In this document: positions 34,600 to 46,904 of the stretch, piece after piece
How the letters are laid out: each line of letters opens with the position of its first letter
Position numbering within the stretch: the first letter of the stretch is position 1
From: Sinonovacula constricta
Taxonomy: Eukaryota; Mollusca; Bivalvia; Cardiida; Solecurtidae
Reading direction: 5' to 3'
Length of the DNA stretch: 64,000 nt
NCBI GenBank assembly: GCA_007844125.1
Contig: CM017567.1
Location: 32,794,665-32,858,664 of the forward strand
The notes under the pieces: generated by a model
Database searches by the model: none
What the model saw: only the letters and a program-made list of their open reading frames with translations
Told to the model about the DNA's origin: nothing
Program-made: the position numbers and the translations under genes

Positions 34600-34890
34600 G
34601 TACATAAGATAACAAAAACACAGAGACGAGACATAACACAGAAAAAGAAAAAAAAAACGGTTACCGCCTTGGCCTTGAAAGGTCCGTCTACAATAGGACC
34701 GACTTGTGTGCTTAAATCTGGCTTATAAAGCGATTCAACATCACACTTCTTGAAAGTTGTTCTATCAAACAAAATATGTAAATAAAATATCCCACCAGAG
34801 TGAGACAAGTTATAGTAAGCACCTTTATCGGAGGTTAAAACTGACAGACAAACATAACCATAAATATAATAAACTATCACGTAAGTACAC
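34600..34890 (+). repeat. dispersed repeat R1 copy, adjacent to the previous one
   Basis: agagacgagacataacacag, ggttaccgccttgg, aggaccgacttgtgtgctta, cacacttcttgaaa and tcaaacaaaatatgtaaata follow 40 bp after the preceding copy in the same orientation. The two lie between modules G and F of unit III and lengthen that gap. A 137-aa minus-strand ORF spanning this copy is chance. Confidence 0.7.
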
Positions 34891-34944
34891 AATGAACAGT
34901 AGATCTCGTCAGTGTATTTCATGGAAATAAATAATATTTGTTTT

Positions 34945-35385
34945 TGAACATGTTTCGAAACTGCCCTCAGCCAAACCATTGCTATAAAGATTTTATAGAT
35001 GCACTCTTCCGTGAATCGTTTAACAAAACATTAAGGATTGGCTCAGACAATTACTTTAACGCTGTCACAATGGCAAAGGCATCTGACCTCAAGGATCTTT
35101 CGTGAATGATTTCTTCCGTTATGAACTCAATGTGTTATTGCTTTATTTTTAATAATTTGAACTTAAATCTTAATAGGAGATAATATTAACTTAGAAATAA
35201 CAGAGGCTGGATGTCGCCATGGACAATTCCAGCCAAGCATGTATACAAAAGCTGGCTCATTATGCTAGGGGCTTTAGATTTGTGTTGACTAACAGTTTAC
35301 TTGTTCCTATTTTGAATCCTGTCTCTTAGTTGTGAAAAATAACCTCGCTGATTTCATGTCTTGATGCTAAAGAAATAATTTAAAA
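34945..35385 (+). repeat. module F, unit III copy
   Basis: Collinear with 18952-19385: cgaaactgcc, gaatcgtttaacaaaac, gctgtcacaatggcaaaggcat, ggctggatgtcgccatg, ttccagccaagc, ttttgaatcctgtc and taacctcgctgatttcatg. Confidence 0.65.
34948..35101 (+). pseudogene. GDNF-receptor/GAS1-like exon, decayed copy
   Basis: The reading FRNCPQPNHC...DALFRESFNKT aligns with copies at 18962 and 50696. The central Cys of NALC is Phe here. After ...DNYFNAVT the frame has shifted: the nucleotides corresponding to C-x-C are still present but out of frame, and TGA ends it near 35103. The acceptor position reads ttttgaac instead of ttttcag. It is therefore a dead copy. Confidence 0.4.
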
Positions 35386-36375
35386 TCCGAAAAGTTAGAT
35401 GTACCACATGCAATTCAGTCAGAAGTGTTTTTTTCCGAAACAACATTAAACAATGTCTCAAGTAATGACTCTATAGTTTTATTTAACTACTTCTTTAATT
35501 CAGTATTTGTTTTCAGACTGGTGAGTTCACAAAAGAAGGCGACTGTGTGCTTAATTCTACAAGTAAGCAAACATGTATTTTGGAAGTGAGTGAATTTTTG
35601 AATTGCATACAATGTTGAATGGTTTAAAGAAAATGCCGTTTCAATTTTATTACTATTTTACATATTGCGGAATGGGTGTCAAATAAAAGATTACGTCAGA
35701 ATTCATCAAACTTGAAAATATTGAATGTTGCTCATTTCTAGCCAATTATTGTCAATAAAAAGTAAATAAAAAAAAAACTGAATCACTAGGTAAAACTCTT
35801 TTTATGAATTGTATACTTTTAACATAATTAATACAAGCATTGAATGTATTAATTAATGACACTGATTAATGGCTGCCTGGTGGATTTTTCGTATAAGTCC
35901 ATAAGTACCTTTGCAATTTTAAGTGTAAGAAAAAACACATATACGGTCCTGTATAGTCTACTGGAAATGACAAGGTTCGTCAATGCAATTATTATGAAAG
36001 GTTTTACTGGCGGACACAAATTATTATATTGTAATCATGTACACATGTATTAGTTTAACAACATACAATCGTTATGAGCGTCGATGCAATGGTAGACTTA
36101 ATACTAGTTTAGTGGATATGTCCAACTCCTGTTTCGTTAATGAACTAAAAGCTTGTATAACAAGAGATTATATTGGTACTGCGCTATATATGGTTACTTA
36201 CTTTATATGTAAATATTAAGTTATACTTTGATTAGTTTATGTAAATACATGTAAGTACTAGTAACGAATACCATTTTTCCATGTATTTTCATTTTTAGTT
36301 TTACGATTAACCGTTTTCCTTAAACGATACACGGACGTAATTGAATCAGGTTCATAATCAATATCGTGTGAATAT
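35386..36375. other. no recognised gene
   Basis: Two overlapping ORFs at 35856-36219 (65 and 60 aa) have no supporting splice sites or conserved counterpart. tttgttttcagactggtgagtt at about 35510 sets an acceptor and a donor four bases apart. Confidence 0.4.
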
Positions 36376-36379
36376 ATGA

Positions 36380-38230
36380 ACAGGCCTTCTCAAAAGCCAG
36401 ATTCACTTTTTTGTTTAACTGAACTTCAAATATGAAGTCGGTAAGATTACTATTCAGCTGTCAATTCCAGAAAACTGTCAACGACCAAAACCCCCGCTTA
36501 TGTATCTCGAAATAAGTATACATTTTAACAAATGATTGTTTTTTGTGTAAATCTGATAGAGATGGAAGAAAACGTAATTGGCTGCATACTGATTGTCGTA
36601 TTTAAGAGCGTCGATAAATAGGTATATGTAATTAGTCTTATATTTAGATATTTAGATAAACAAGCAAGAAAGTGTGTTCTATATGGCGAACATTTCCGAT
36701 GATATACTGTAAACACATATGTTACATATAGAAGATTTGAAGAGCTTCGTAAAACCCATTTAAACATCCGCTCGAATTGTTTGTCAAAGACCCTCTCAAC
36801 GATAATGCTTTCTATGAAACTGACAACTGTTGCTTTTTTCCACGGATAGTCCCTGTTTGTCTTATGTTTCGACTGTGTGCTTTGTCATATTAAACATGCT
36901 CGATTGTGAATTTGGTTTAAGTGCAAGTTCAAATTTCTTGCATTTATCAAGAGGATCCTGCTATATTTCCAGTCATTACAACTGCTAAGTTCATATGCCA
37001 TTTGTGCAGTCATTTGGCCTCTACACAGAGGAATCTTTTCAGGGTGAGTATTTTATGATTCTTAACAACATAGTAACAAAGATTATTTAGATGACAATTC
37101 TTTCGGAGGAGTTCGATGAAATGACTTAAATTATAGTTGACACTTAGATAATGTAGATAAACTAAAACAGCAAGTGATGAAGTATTGTTTGTGCAGTTGT
37201 CGACAAGAAAACTACCAGTACAAAACATATATTGAACATTTACAATTATACATTTCAGAAGTGCCCCGATGAACTTTATCTTGACATATTGTCTGTCAAA
37301 GTTAACGTTTGAATCAATTGATATGAAAACCCCAAAACGAAGAATCACATATACAAAAGTTAAGCATTTACAAAGAAAAGCCGCTATTTAAAATCACTAT
37401 TGTCACATTGTTACATGAAAATGCCCACTATTCCATATAACATAGCACACAATATGGCAGTCTCTTCTTACAACTTTATCTTTAAACAGTATTTGCTTAT
37501 TGCCAGCTCTGCTTCCACCAATGGCCGATGGAATGCGATGCTAATAAACAAACAACAGAAGCACAAAATTCCAACTCCATTTTTCTGCCTGCCCTTCCTG
37601 GACCCATATTGTCCACACTGTAAAAAGGCATTTTACACAAAAGCACTGTGTCTATTTGTCCCCATTGACAAATAGACTGACTGTTCTGGAGCAAGACGAT
37701 GAATCTAGGACAAAGACCTTAAAGTAGTTTCCAGAGACACATCCATGTATAAGTATTCACGCATTTTGTGTTGCTAGTCAAAGGATGCATTTAAGTGAGG
37801 GTTTCGACTATTGTAGGGTTAATTTGTTGCTAAGATGAAAAAATACAGACTGTTGAAAATTCTTAGTAACATTCAACACAGTTTTGTGAAAAATGATCCC
37901 CTAGAGATTTTAATGTATGTTCGTTTATATTATAAGAACTTGATGTATAAATCCAGCGATTTTCGTTAGGAACAAGGAAACAGTACAATATACTCCGTCG
38001 TCTTTTCTGAATTGGTGTCAAAACTGTTTTAATTTCAGCATAGAACATGAAGATATGACACACCGATATACAATTTTCTACAACTGTCGCAAAAAGAACA
38101 TGGGACAAGCTAAGCAAATGGATTTTCTTCAATGATAGCGTGGTGTTAGGGAAATTGGTTTTCAAGGAATCTGGCAGAACATAGTAAATTCTGTATTTGC
38201 TCTTCATTTGGTAATACACAGAAACATCTT
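36380..38230 (+). repeat. module E, unit III copy
   Basis: Collinear counterpart of 22540-24900. It is shorter because the minisatellite at 24250 and other inserts are absent. Clear blocks are gaagagcttcgtaaaac.catttaaacatcc, gtgcaagttcaaat, agggtgagtattttatgattctta, aacatagtaaca, ccaatggccgatggaatgcgat, gtcaaaggatgca and gcaaatggattttcttcaatga. Overlapping ORFs on both strands at 37400-37694 are not conserved in unit II. Confidence 0.6.
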
Positions 38231-39018
38231 AAAAGTAATTACAACTGATAATTTAAAACCATTCGCATTAAAATACTAAAACACTGCATGCAGCAAAAAC
38301 ATCTGACACTTTCCAATTATTAAGCATAATTATCAAACAAAAACAAAAGTCAGTATTAGCAACACTTTGCACTTCCAAAACCGAAAAATAACCGAAATTA
38401 TAATCAAAAACATCTTGCACCAAATAACCAAAAACAATCGCATAAAACTGTTACAAACATAACCATTAATATATTTTTCTTACACCGTATAAAACTCGTT
38501 TGCATAATCTTCTATACCCACGCTCTTTAGAGAAAAAAAACTACTGACACGCGTAGAAAACAGTGCTGTGCTATTTAATATATTATCATTAAGGCCATAC
38601 ATTGTAGCTGTGTTGTTTTCTGTCTCTCCCCAATAGAAAAACTAATATTTTTGTTCAACTTCGAAAAAACAAGAACAAAAAATATACTTTAATGAAGTTT
38701 ACAGTATTTTCTTGCGGTCTGTTATGACCAAAACAATCTCAATAAAACGTGGTTAAATGAAATCTTGAACACCTTGGCGTGGTATTTATTGCTGTATGAC
38801 AAGTGATTAATAATTCGCGTTGTCGTTGTCAAGTTTAATTGGTAAAAACACGTTTAACATGAAAGATGCGCCGAGAATTTATTAACTTCTCGTGTTCAAT
38901 GTGACATTTTTTTTGATAAACAGATATAGTTTGTCAGAGACATAAAGAGTTAGATAATAATTACATAGGCTGACCGGGAGACCAAGGGACTGATAACCAG
39001 TAAGAAAGACAAATAGAC

Positions 39019-39020
<2 letters not shown>
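38231..39020. other. no recognised gene
   Basis: A-rich sequence with no recognised feature. Confidence 0.4.

Positions 39021-39092
<72 letters not shown>
39021..39092. repeat. (AT)36 microsatellite
   Basis: Perfect AT run followed by a short tctatctatc patch. Confidence 0.95.
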
Positions 39093-39095
<3 letters not shown>

Positions 39096-39137
39096 TATCT
39101 ATCTAAGTATACATCTGTCTATTTATCTATATATACA

Positions 39138-39251
39138 GGTATAGAGAGACAAAGAGAGAGAGAGAGAAGGGAGAAAGAGATGAAGAGAGAGAGAGAAAGA
39201 GAGAAAGAGAGAGAGATGGAGAGAGAGAGAGAGAGGGGAGAGAGAGAGGAG

Positions 39252-39289
<38 letters not shown>

Positions 39290-39290
39290 A
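39138..39290. repeat. (GA)n microsatellite, compound
   Basis: Imperfect gagagaga with gggaga, aaaga and tgga interruptions. The 67- and 117-aa SLSLSL ORFs on the minus strand are artefacts. Confidence 0.95.
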
Positions 39291-40055
39291 GATGTAGCGA
39301 TGTGATTGGTTCATAACAAAATACACTGCTTATGCTTGATATCGACATTTGAAAACAAACGAATGATATCTTATTCGGTATCAATAATTTTTGACAGACT
39401 TTAATCACTGGGTTCTTTTTCAAACAACAACAAGGGAAAAGTGGACCTAAATATACTAAGACCAATGTAATATCTCGCACATGCAGAATTTTATTTTATA
39501 CAGAATTTAATAAAACTGTTTTTAGAAGTATAATGTTTAAGCTCTGTATTACATGTATAATATGACTTACAATTTTGATTATTTGATATTTGTAAAGAAG
39601 GGATCCAGTTCAATGATTTTTCTTGTCAATCTGTTATTGCATGAAGAAGGATAGTGCCTAATTCAATTAAAAAAAATTTAAGGATGAAGCATATATTTTA
39701 AAGAGGGCACTAGTTTAGACATATTAGGTGTTCTTGTTGATAATATTGTTAAAATATCATACGTTTACATCATAATCTTTCGTAGACAATAAACTTCAGT
39801 CTTTTGGATATATCTTTTAAATTGCAATACACTATAAGGTTAATGTTGTACACATGATCTTAAAATTGGTTTATTTTGTAACTCAAAGAATTAAATCATG
39901 CTAACCAAATATTATAATGGTTATTACCCCCAGGAAGTTATCGCACGCGTTTATTCAAACAATCATAAGAAACAATTATCAGTTTAAAAATTAAATTTAA
40001 AATAAATTTAAAATAAAAAGCTATGTATGACTCTAAATTACCTAAAATAGCCATC
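39291..40055. other. no recognised gene
   Basis: AT-rich; nothing recognised. Confidence 0.4.
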
Positions 40056-40059
40056 TTCA

Positions 40060-40720
40060 TTAGCTCATTGCAGACAATACGTAATACTGAAAACATGCTA
40101 AATAATCAAAAATGTCAAGTTTAAATGATACAGTCTCTGAATGTCCTGTTGTGAACCTACTCCATCTACAAATGTATACAAAGATAAGACATATATATCT
40201 GTAAATATGAACTGCAAACAACATACATTATATGCCTTAGCTGCCCATAATACCTATATACTCTCTACTGTCCTAAAACAAGACAAACCACTCACTAGTG
40301 ACATCTGTTAATGTTGCATTCCCAGACTGCATATAATTTATAGCCCGGGAAGATAACTTTATTTATATACTTTCGAAAGTCAATAAGAGACCGTCTCTGC
40401 ACACCTACACATCCCACAGCCCATTCTTATGCATACACTGCCAATGCCTTAAAAACAAGACATACTACATGTACAGGATACGTGCATACGCTACCAGTTA
40501 AAGTATCAGGCTCTCACTGCGGACGATATTTCATCCAGCAAGACAGCCTTAAGAATGGAATATGTCACGAACGTAAAAGATCGCTCTTGCACATCTTGTT
40601 GTGTACAGTGAATCGCTAAGACAATTGAAGCGGCTGGCCTCGTGATACGGTATTTGTAGAATTTACCTTCAATCGCATTCAATCGTCTTATCCAAGTACA
40701 CACTTTTGTTTTTATATAGA
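40060..40720 (+). repeat. module D, unit III copy
   Basis: Collinear with 26203-26740 (see that entry). Exon-like segments are damaged: the first has an in-frame TAA and no donor. The second (ISSSKTALRMEYV.., DRSCTSCC) ends at TGA after about 28 codons. It contains 40180-40255, a stretch nearly identical to 50026-50106. A 74-aa minus-strand ORF (40506-40730) is not conserved. Confidence 0.6.
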
Positions 40721-41790
40721 AAAGAGTCACTAAAATATAGAATTACAATCTAATTTATTATTATCTGAAACTAATCTGATTCCTTTATTTAATTAAACAA
40801 TATTTAATATCCATTCATGCCGACAAAACTGATGTTATTATGCGTTTGCGGCTGTTATAAGTGGCATATAAGTATCGAAACACACGGTCGTATTCATAAG
40901 AGACGCAAGGAATTTATATGATATACGATTTCAGTACTAAAATGCTGATTACATTTGCAGAAAATGAACTCAATTATCTATTTGGTCTTTGTCCAGCGTA
41001 TTTGCCAGGCAGGATAATTCTGGAATAATATTACAATTTATGTGTTTATGTTCTGGTGATTAAATGACGCTCTGATTGCAATATGTGATACCACTGAGTA
41101 GACTATCAGTATAGTACTAGAGTATCAGCACATATCGGTACAAAACTAACTGATACACTAAATATGTTAATTGTAGATATTTATTAATATTACAAATATA
41201 AAGGCACTACTGCATTAAATAGGTGTAAAGTATTATTTCAGTTTGATATAATTGCAATTGCATTTAAATGCAGTTCTCTTGCAAATTCAAATTGAACAAT
41301 TTGGGGCTTTTGCATATTTTACCGATAGAAATTGGCTTATCTGAGACCGTCGTCCTAAAATATCTGGTTAAAGTCTATAAAATAACAATTTGTTAGTAGT
41401 TTTGATTGTTATTGCCCTTCTTGAGAGTGAAATATGAATAACATTGTCACATTCTTCCGATCTGTTATTGGACTAAACTTTATTGTCTAAACTCAGGCTA
41501 TGCGTTTAGAGATTTCAGTGTTACCAGTTCACGATGTTCATGCTCATTTAACGATTTATAAATTACACCTGAGTAAAATTACATCATCTCATGGAAGAGT
41601 AATAAAAAACAACGAAGCAGAAAAAAATATTCGTTTAAAATGTCACTTGTCATACTCAATATATATTATTTGTCATTTATAATAATTCCTCTACCTTGCA
41701 TATGTTTCATTTCTTATATTGTTAATTTCACAGTTGGCGAGTTTTATTGTCAACTTTTCGTCACAACTCTGAGACATAATTGTTATATTT
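40721..41790. other. no recognised gene
   Basis: AT-rich with one unsupported 60-aa ORF at 41500. Confidence 0.4.
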
Positions 41791-41796
41791 TAGTTT

Positions 41797-42160
41797 CATA
41801 ACACGACCACAGCAGAAGTCACATAGGAAACCAATTTGCAACTGAATGCAAATCAACACACACATCAATCCAGATTTAGACAACAAAATTTTGTGTTAAC
41901 AGGCGGGGGAGAGGGTGAATAGAATATTAAAATATGCTAACTACATGCGTCGTAAAAAATCTGTTCTGTACTGTTAATACATATTACGCGAAAGCAAAAC
42001 ACGACAAATACCAAAGCTTTCTTGTAGAATTTTTCGGAAGCACCGCTCATGAATAGAAAAAAATAAATATTTATGATGGATTAAAATTGTGTTAATTGTC
42101 ACCCTATACCGAAGTGGCGCATCTAAAGTAAGCGTGTTACAACATCACTCCTTGAGCGTC
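41797..42160 (+). repeat. module J, unit III copy
   Basis: Collinear with 29560-29990: agcagaagtcacat, accaatttgcaact, atcaatccagatttagacaa, tgtgttaacaggc and gaagtggcgcatct.aa. It ends just before the ACT-triplet block. Confidence 0.55.
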
Positions 42161-42267
42161 GCCATTCAAGTAGAGATGGGCAGTTCATATCAAAACTGAA
42201 TACAATGTTTGGGTGTTTTTTTTATAGACGTCAATCAATCAATCATGATTGATTGATACTTATGTTA

Positions 42268-42323
42268 TAACTACTGCTAGAACTACTACTAGAACTCCTA
42301 TTAATACAGTTATTGCTACTACA

Positions 42324-42390
<67 letters not shown>

Positions 42391-43528
42391 TACTACTACT
42401 ATTACTACTACTACTACTTCTTCTACTACTACTACTACTTCTACTTCTACTACTACTACTACTTCTACTATTACTATTACTACTACTACTACTACTACTA
42501 CTGCTGCTGCAACGACAACAACAGCAACATTAGCAGGTACTTCTACTATCATTACCACTACTACTACCGTTACTACTACTACTGTTACTATTACTACATC
42601 TCCTATTAATACTTCGATTTCTATAACAAATAGTCCTCTATTACTACTACGATTATTACTTTTAATGTAACTACTACTTTCACTAGTACTACTGCTACTA
42701 CTATTTCTACTTTATCTATTAGTATTACTACTACAATGTATTACAACCACTACTGTACTTCCAGTACAATTACAACTATTACCACTATTACTACTACTGT
42801 TCCTACTACTAATAGTGGTACTACTAATACTACTTCTTCTATTGCTACTCCTTCTACTACTACTATTACTTCTACTACTTCTTTTACTACTACTACTACT
42901 TCTACTACTACTATTTCTACTATCACCACTATTACTACTAGTGATATTACTACTATTACTTGTACTACTACTACTACTACTACTACTATTCTACTACTGC
43001 TTCTATTACTTCTACTACTTCTACTGTTACCGTTATTACTACTACGGTTACTACTACTATTACTACTAATATTTCTATTGCTACTATTACTATTACCACT
43101 ATTACTTCTACTGTTACTACTATCACTACTATTACTTCTACTGTTACCACTATAACTACTACTGTTACTACTTCTATTACTACTAATACTTCTATTGGTA
43201 CTACTACTACTACCACTATTACTACTACTGTTACTACTATTACTTATACTACTCCTACTATTACCACTATTACTACTTTTGTTACTACTACTATTACTAC
43301 TTCTGCTACTACTACTACTACTTCTACTACTATTACTATCACTTCTACTACTACTTTTTCTTCTACTAATACTACTATTATTACTACTACTACTCCTACT
43401 ACTACTACTACAAATACTTATACTACTAATAATAATATTGTCACTACTATCACTACTACTACGTCTACTGTTACCACCCATTCTACTACTGTTCTACTTC
43501 TGTTACTACCCATACTTCTATTACTTCG
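42268..43528. repeat. long imperfect (ACT)n triplet array, about 1.26 kb
   Basis: Almost the whole segment is built from ACT triplets, with ATT, GTT, TCT and ACC variants. The plus strand is strongly depleted in G. The triplet phase is kept well enough that several frames stay open on both strands as Leu-, Thr- or Tyr-rich (plus) and Ser- or Val-rich (minus) polymers of 76-243 aa. These are repeat products; no start context, splice signal or non-repetitive domain supports a gene. Confidence 0.95.
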
Positions 43529-43904
43529 ATGATTTATCATAATAATCATAACCATAATAAGCAGCTCAATTATTCTATTTCAAACCTTCGGACGTTCCAT
43601 TAACATGAGTGATATGTTCATGTGCAATTAGCAAATTTAGTAAATGTTTTCCTCAGCGCTGGCAGCATTGCCTAAACGGTCAAACGCTAATTACATTCTT
43701 AGACAACTCCTTCTTTTCAACTAAACAGAGAACATGTTTAACATTATTGATTGAACGTTGACACTGACATGATAAAATAGACCAAAAGTGCTATTCGCTG
43801 CCCTTTTAAATATATGACAATATATACTGAAGAACAGAAAACAACAACACAACAACAATCGATTTCTTTGATGCCGGGGACAATGGCTTCACCATCTTGC
43901 TTGT
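43529..43904. other. no recognised gene
   Basis: Ordinary AT-rich sequence. Confidence 0.4.
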
Positions 43905-44118
43905 TTGTTTGTTCTTCGGGTTTATAGTCTCACCAGCAGTATTCCAGTTGTCTGGAGAAGGTGTTCACTTGAAGCAGATATAGTGCTACATGTACCTTCG
44001 CTGTGTATAGCATGCCGTTAACACATGACATGATACCACACCCAGTCACATTATCCTGACACCGGGCCAACCAGTCGTAGAACTATCCTTATATTTGGAT
44101 GAGTGTTAGCAACTGCCA
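43905..44118 (-). mobile_element. tRNA-derived SINE, family B, 5' truncated
   Basis: Minus-strand body only: gttcacttgaagcagatatagtgct, tgtatagcatgccgt, gataccacacccagtcacat and agtcgtagaactatccttat (plus-strand text) correspond to 25780-25930. The tRNA head is absent. It inserted between modules J and L/K of unit III. Confidence 0.75.
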
Positions 44119-44164
44119 TTATTATTCATTATTTCATTATAATTAAGATTCTAGTCACATATCT

Positions 44165-44270
44165 GTTGATGCTTGATAAATAAGATGACAGATTGAATCT
44201 CTCATCGTGTACACTGTAAGTTTAATTTTGCCTTCTCATTATTAAGGCTTTGCGACGTCATGCTCAATCG
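44165..44270 (+). repeat. module L, unit III copy
   Basis: Resembles 14390-14500 (gacagattgaatctctca..gt.cac..gtaagtttaattttgccttctc.ttattaaggctttg). Confidence 0.4.
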
Positions 44271-44352
44271 TAGCTGTTGTTGAGTGAAGTAAACAAACGT
44301 TCCCGTAAATACAATTGGCCAGACTTGTTTTTTCTTGGTATAATTAATTTTG

Positions 44353-44617
44353 ATGCCACGAGAAACACACACAAAAATATTTATTTCTTTAGCAAGTAAT
44401 AAGATTATGCTTTATCACATTGGAATCAGATCGATTGTGAGCAAATTTGCAAAAGATTGCAATCAGTGAAGTTGTCAGAGGGCGTTCGTTTTAATTGCGC
44501 TACCAGGTTAGATCAAGGCGTACTTTTCAATTCCAACTTAAAACAAAATATTTTAAACACGCGAACAATTTTGTTTGCTTCTATATAAAATTTTATTGTG
44601 TAATTCATCCCAACCTT
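44353..44617 (+). repeat. direct repeat K-a
   Basis: About 262 bp, roughly 96% identical by eye to 45173-45434 in the same orientation, with starts about 820 bp apart. Identity begins at gccac.gagaaacac and ends at attcatcccaacctt. Differences are about ten substitutions and a 2-bp indel. It is an internal duplication of part of module K, much younger than the array itself. Confidence 0.85.
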
Positions 44618-45091
44618 TCATTTCAAATACTCTTAACAACGTTTTTTACATATAGGTAACCATTTTAGTAAAAGAAAATAAGAATATATGAAAAGTTCCT
44701 ACGATAATCCATACAGTCAATAGGCAGAAGTGATGTGGGTACTAAAATCCTATTACATTACAGAACTCGTCCTTCTTGAAAAGTCTTCTAATTATGTCTT
44801 AAGAATTAAGCGAGCTGTTAAATGTAGGAGTGTTCTCAAAATAGCAATTTGCTTCTTTTTCTACATCACACATGTGCTTGTTAATTATTATAAAGAAGAT
44901 GCTTCGGTTGAATTGTAGGTACTCCTTTGCCCATATGGAAGTGTTTTCCAAGGAGGAAACATATGTAGCAAATATATTTATTTCATGTATGAGATGTGTT
45001 TTTTGTTTGTTTCAGATATGTTCTTGCATTTACGTTTCTATCTCTGTTTTACATAATTTTGCGTCTTGTATTATTTTGACTTTTATTAATA
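44618..45091. other. no recognised gene between the two K repeats
   Basis: Two overlapping plus-strand ORFs (44730-44918, 44872-45123) without domains. A hydrophobic, Cys-rich run in the second (ISCMRCVFCLFQICSC) is notable but unsupported. Confidence 0.35.
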
Positions 45092-45434
45092 GTTGTAAGT
45101 GTATCAGTGTGATAAAATTGTAATCCCTTCCTGTCACAATTGCGTTTCTCATGTGTTAAAGTTGCCGAAAATGCCACTGAGAAACACACAAAAATATTTA
45201 TTTCTCTAGCAAGTAATAAGATTATGTTTTATCACATTGGAATCAGATCGATTGTGAGCAAATTTGCAAAAGATTGCAATCAGTGAAGTTGTCAGAGGGC
45301 GTTCGTTTTAATTGCGCTACCAGGTTAGATCAAGGCGCAGTTTTCAATTTCAACTTAAAACAAAATATTTTAAGCACGCGAACAATTTTGATTGCTTCTA
45401 TATAAAATTTTATTTTGTAATTCATCCCAACCTT
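45092..45434 (+). repeat. module K, unit III copy (direct repeat K-b)
   Basis: 45092-45150 matches 30405-30470, and 45173-45434 duplicates 44353-44617. It has no coding evidence. The 72-aa ORF at 45312 starts inside it and runs into unique sequence. Confidence 0.7.
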
Positions 45435-46355
45435 GTTTTAGCCGAAGATAGAACATATTATCAGACAAATCAGTTCTTTACACTTAGTTATTCCGCTTTG
45501 CTTTGTTATAATTTAGTCCAATACAATTAATTAGTCCTTGAACAAGTTTATGATTAATACATTAGTAGTACTTAATGCTACTTACTACTTTGCTTTAAGC
45601 CAGGATTAAAATATAATCAAAACTAGAAGTGAAATAGGCCACGAACCTTGATTAAAAGCGACGTTAAGTAAATTAATATTTTCTTATTTATTAATAAAAT
45701 AAATTGCACTGTTCACTTCTAACTTCCATTCTTACTATAGACATATAATTGAACGATCAACTGTTGAAGACATTTTAAATTTGTATAATTACTTTTTTCA
45801 TCCCAAAACATATTATTACCTCACCGCCAACAAGAACTAACATAAACAAACGCAAATATTTGACGTATAATGAATATTAAAGAAGTATTTATAGATAATG
45901 ATAAACGCTTCCAATTGTATAGGTGGCCCTCAATATTTGATAAATGAGAAGTTTGATCGACAACAATTTTATGAACAAAATTAAAAAAAAAACACAACGA
46001 AAGTTTTATTATAAAATAAGATATATTGCTTGATCTATATTTTTTCTGATTTTGAAGTTTATATTAAATTTTAATACAAAGTCTAGGCTTATTGTAGTGA
46101 ATGATTCAGAACTGTGCATAAGATTTGTGGTATACAATTTACTCTTTCATTACAGGAAATAAAAACACGCATCATCTTTATTTTTACAATAAAGGTTGCA
46201 TTTTTTTTTCAATAAGCAATGTTGCTAATTCCGATTTTCAAAAATAAATTACTATTTTTCTATTTGGTTTCCTGAAAGGCAGGCATAAAAATATATTGTG
46301 TATGTAAATATTATGTTGTTTATTTACTTTTCTCGCATTTTGTCTATTATTTTAG
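45435..46355. other. no recognised gene
   Basis: Very AT-rich. Confidence 0.4.
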
Positions 46356-46359
46356 GAAG

Positions 46360-46442
46360 AAAGGGCGCATAAAATGCACCCAAGCTTGATTATTCGAGAA
46401 CCACTGAAGTGTCGAATACTTGTTAGCATAGGAAGGTGCTCT
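46360..46442 (+). repeat. module M, unit III copy
   Basis: aaaatgcacccaagcttgat, attcgagaaccact and gtcgaatacttgt match 32080-32150. Confidence 0.45.
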
Positions 46443-46795
46443 TTTTTTTTCCTATTCTACTCCTAAATATTTTTGTTGTTAAATGATTGATAGTTTACCT
46501 TTACTTCATTTAGCATGTTTCTGTCATCATATGTGCTTTTGAACGATAAGTTATTGCAGAAACTTATCAGGATTATGTCCAAAGACTCTCAGTGAATAAT
46601 CGGTTTTATTAAGCGGCTGCTCAAATTTTAACCTTATTTCCTGCTTTTTCTTTAGTCACGACATTTATAATGCAGATAATATTAATTGTTTAAAGTGCAT
46701 TTGCAGCAAGTTTTAAGATTTAAGGATTATCAAAATTGGTTACATCAGCATACCATCTTCCCCCCTCCCCTGCCCCACACAATATTATATATATA

Positions 46796-46853
46796 TTGTG
46801 TGTATGTATGTATGTATGTATGTATGTATGTATGTGTGTGTGTGTGTGTGTGT
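46796..46853. repeat. (TATG)n(TG)n compound microsatellite
   Basis: Seven to eight tatg units followed by about ten tg units. MYVCMYVC ORFs here are spurious. Confidence 0.95.
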
Positions 46854-46904
46854 AAGAGAAAACATTGATGTTACTAATTATATATTATGTATCATGTCAT
46901 ATCA

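Noticed and set aside
34566..34979. Minus-strand ORF of 137 aa
   Set aside because: It spans a copy of dispersed repeat R1 and part of module F. The frame is not kept in the other R1 or F copies.
35500..35535. Recursive-splicing or micro-exon site (ttttcagactggtgagt), with a similar ttactgaaggtaggt near 19505
   Set aside because: The similarity between the two sites is weak and both motifs are frequent by chance in AT-rich introns.
36037..36219. Another GDNF-receptor-like segment (RCNGRLNTSLV..NSCFVNELKAC)
   Set aside because: The cysteine spacing is suggestive, but there is no paralogous copy in the other units and no splice sites.
42249..43542. ORFs of 76-243 aa on both strands, the longest in the window
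   Set aside because: All are homopolymer-like products of the ACT-triplet tract, open in several frames at once.
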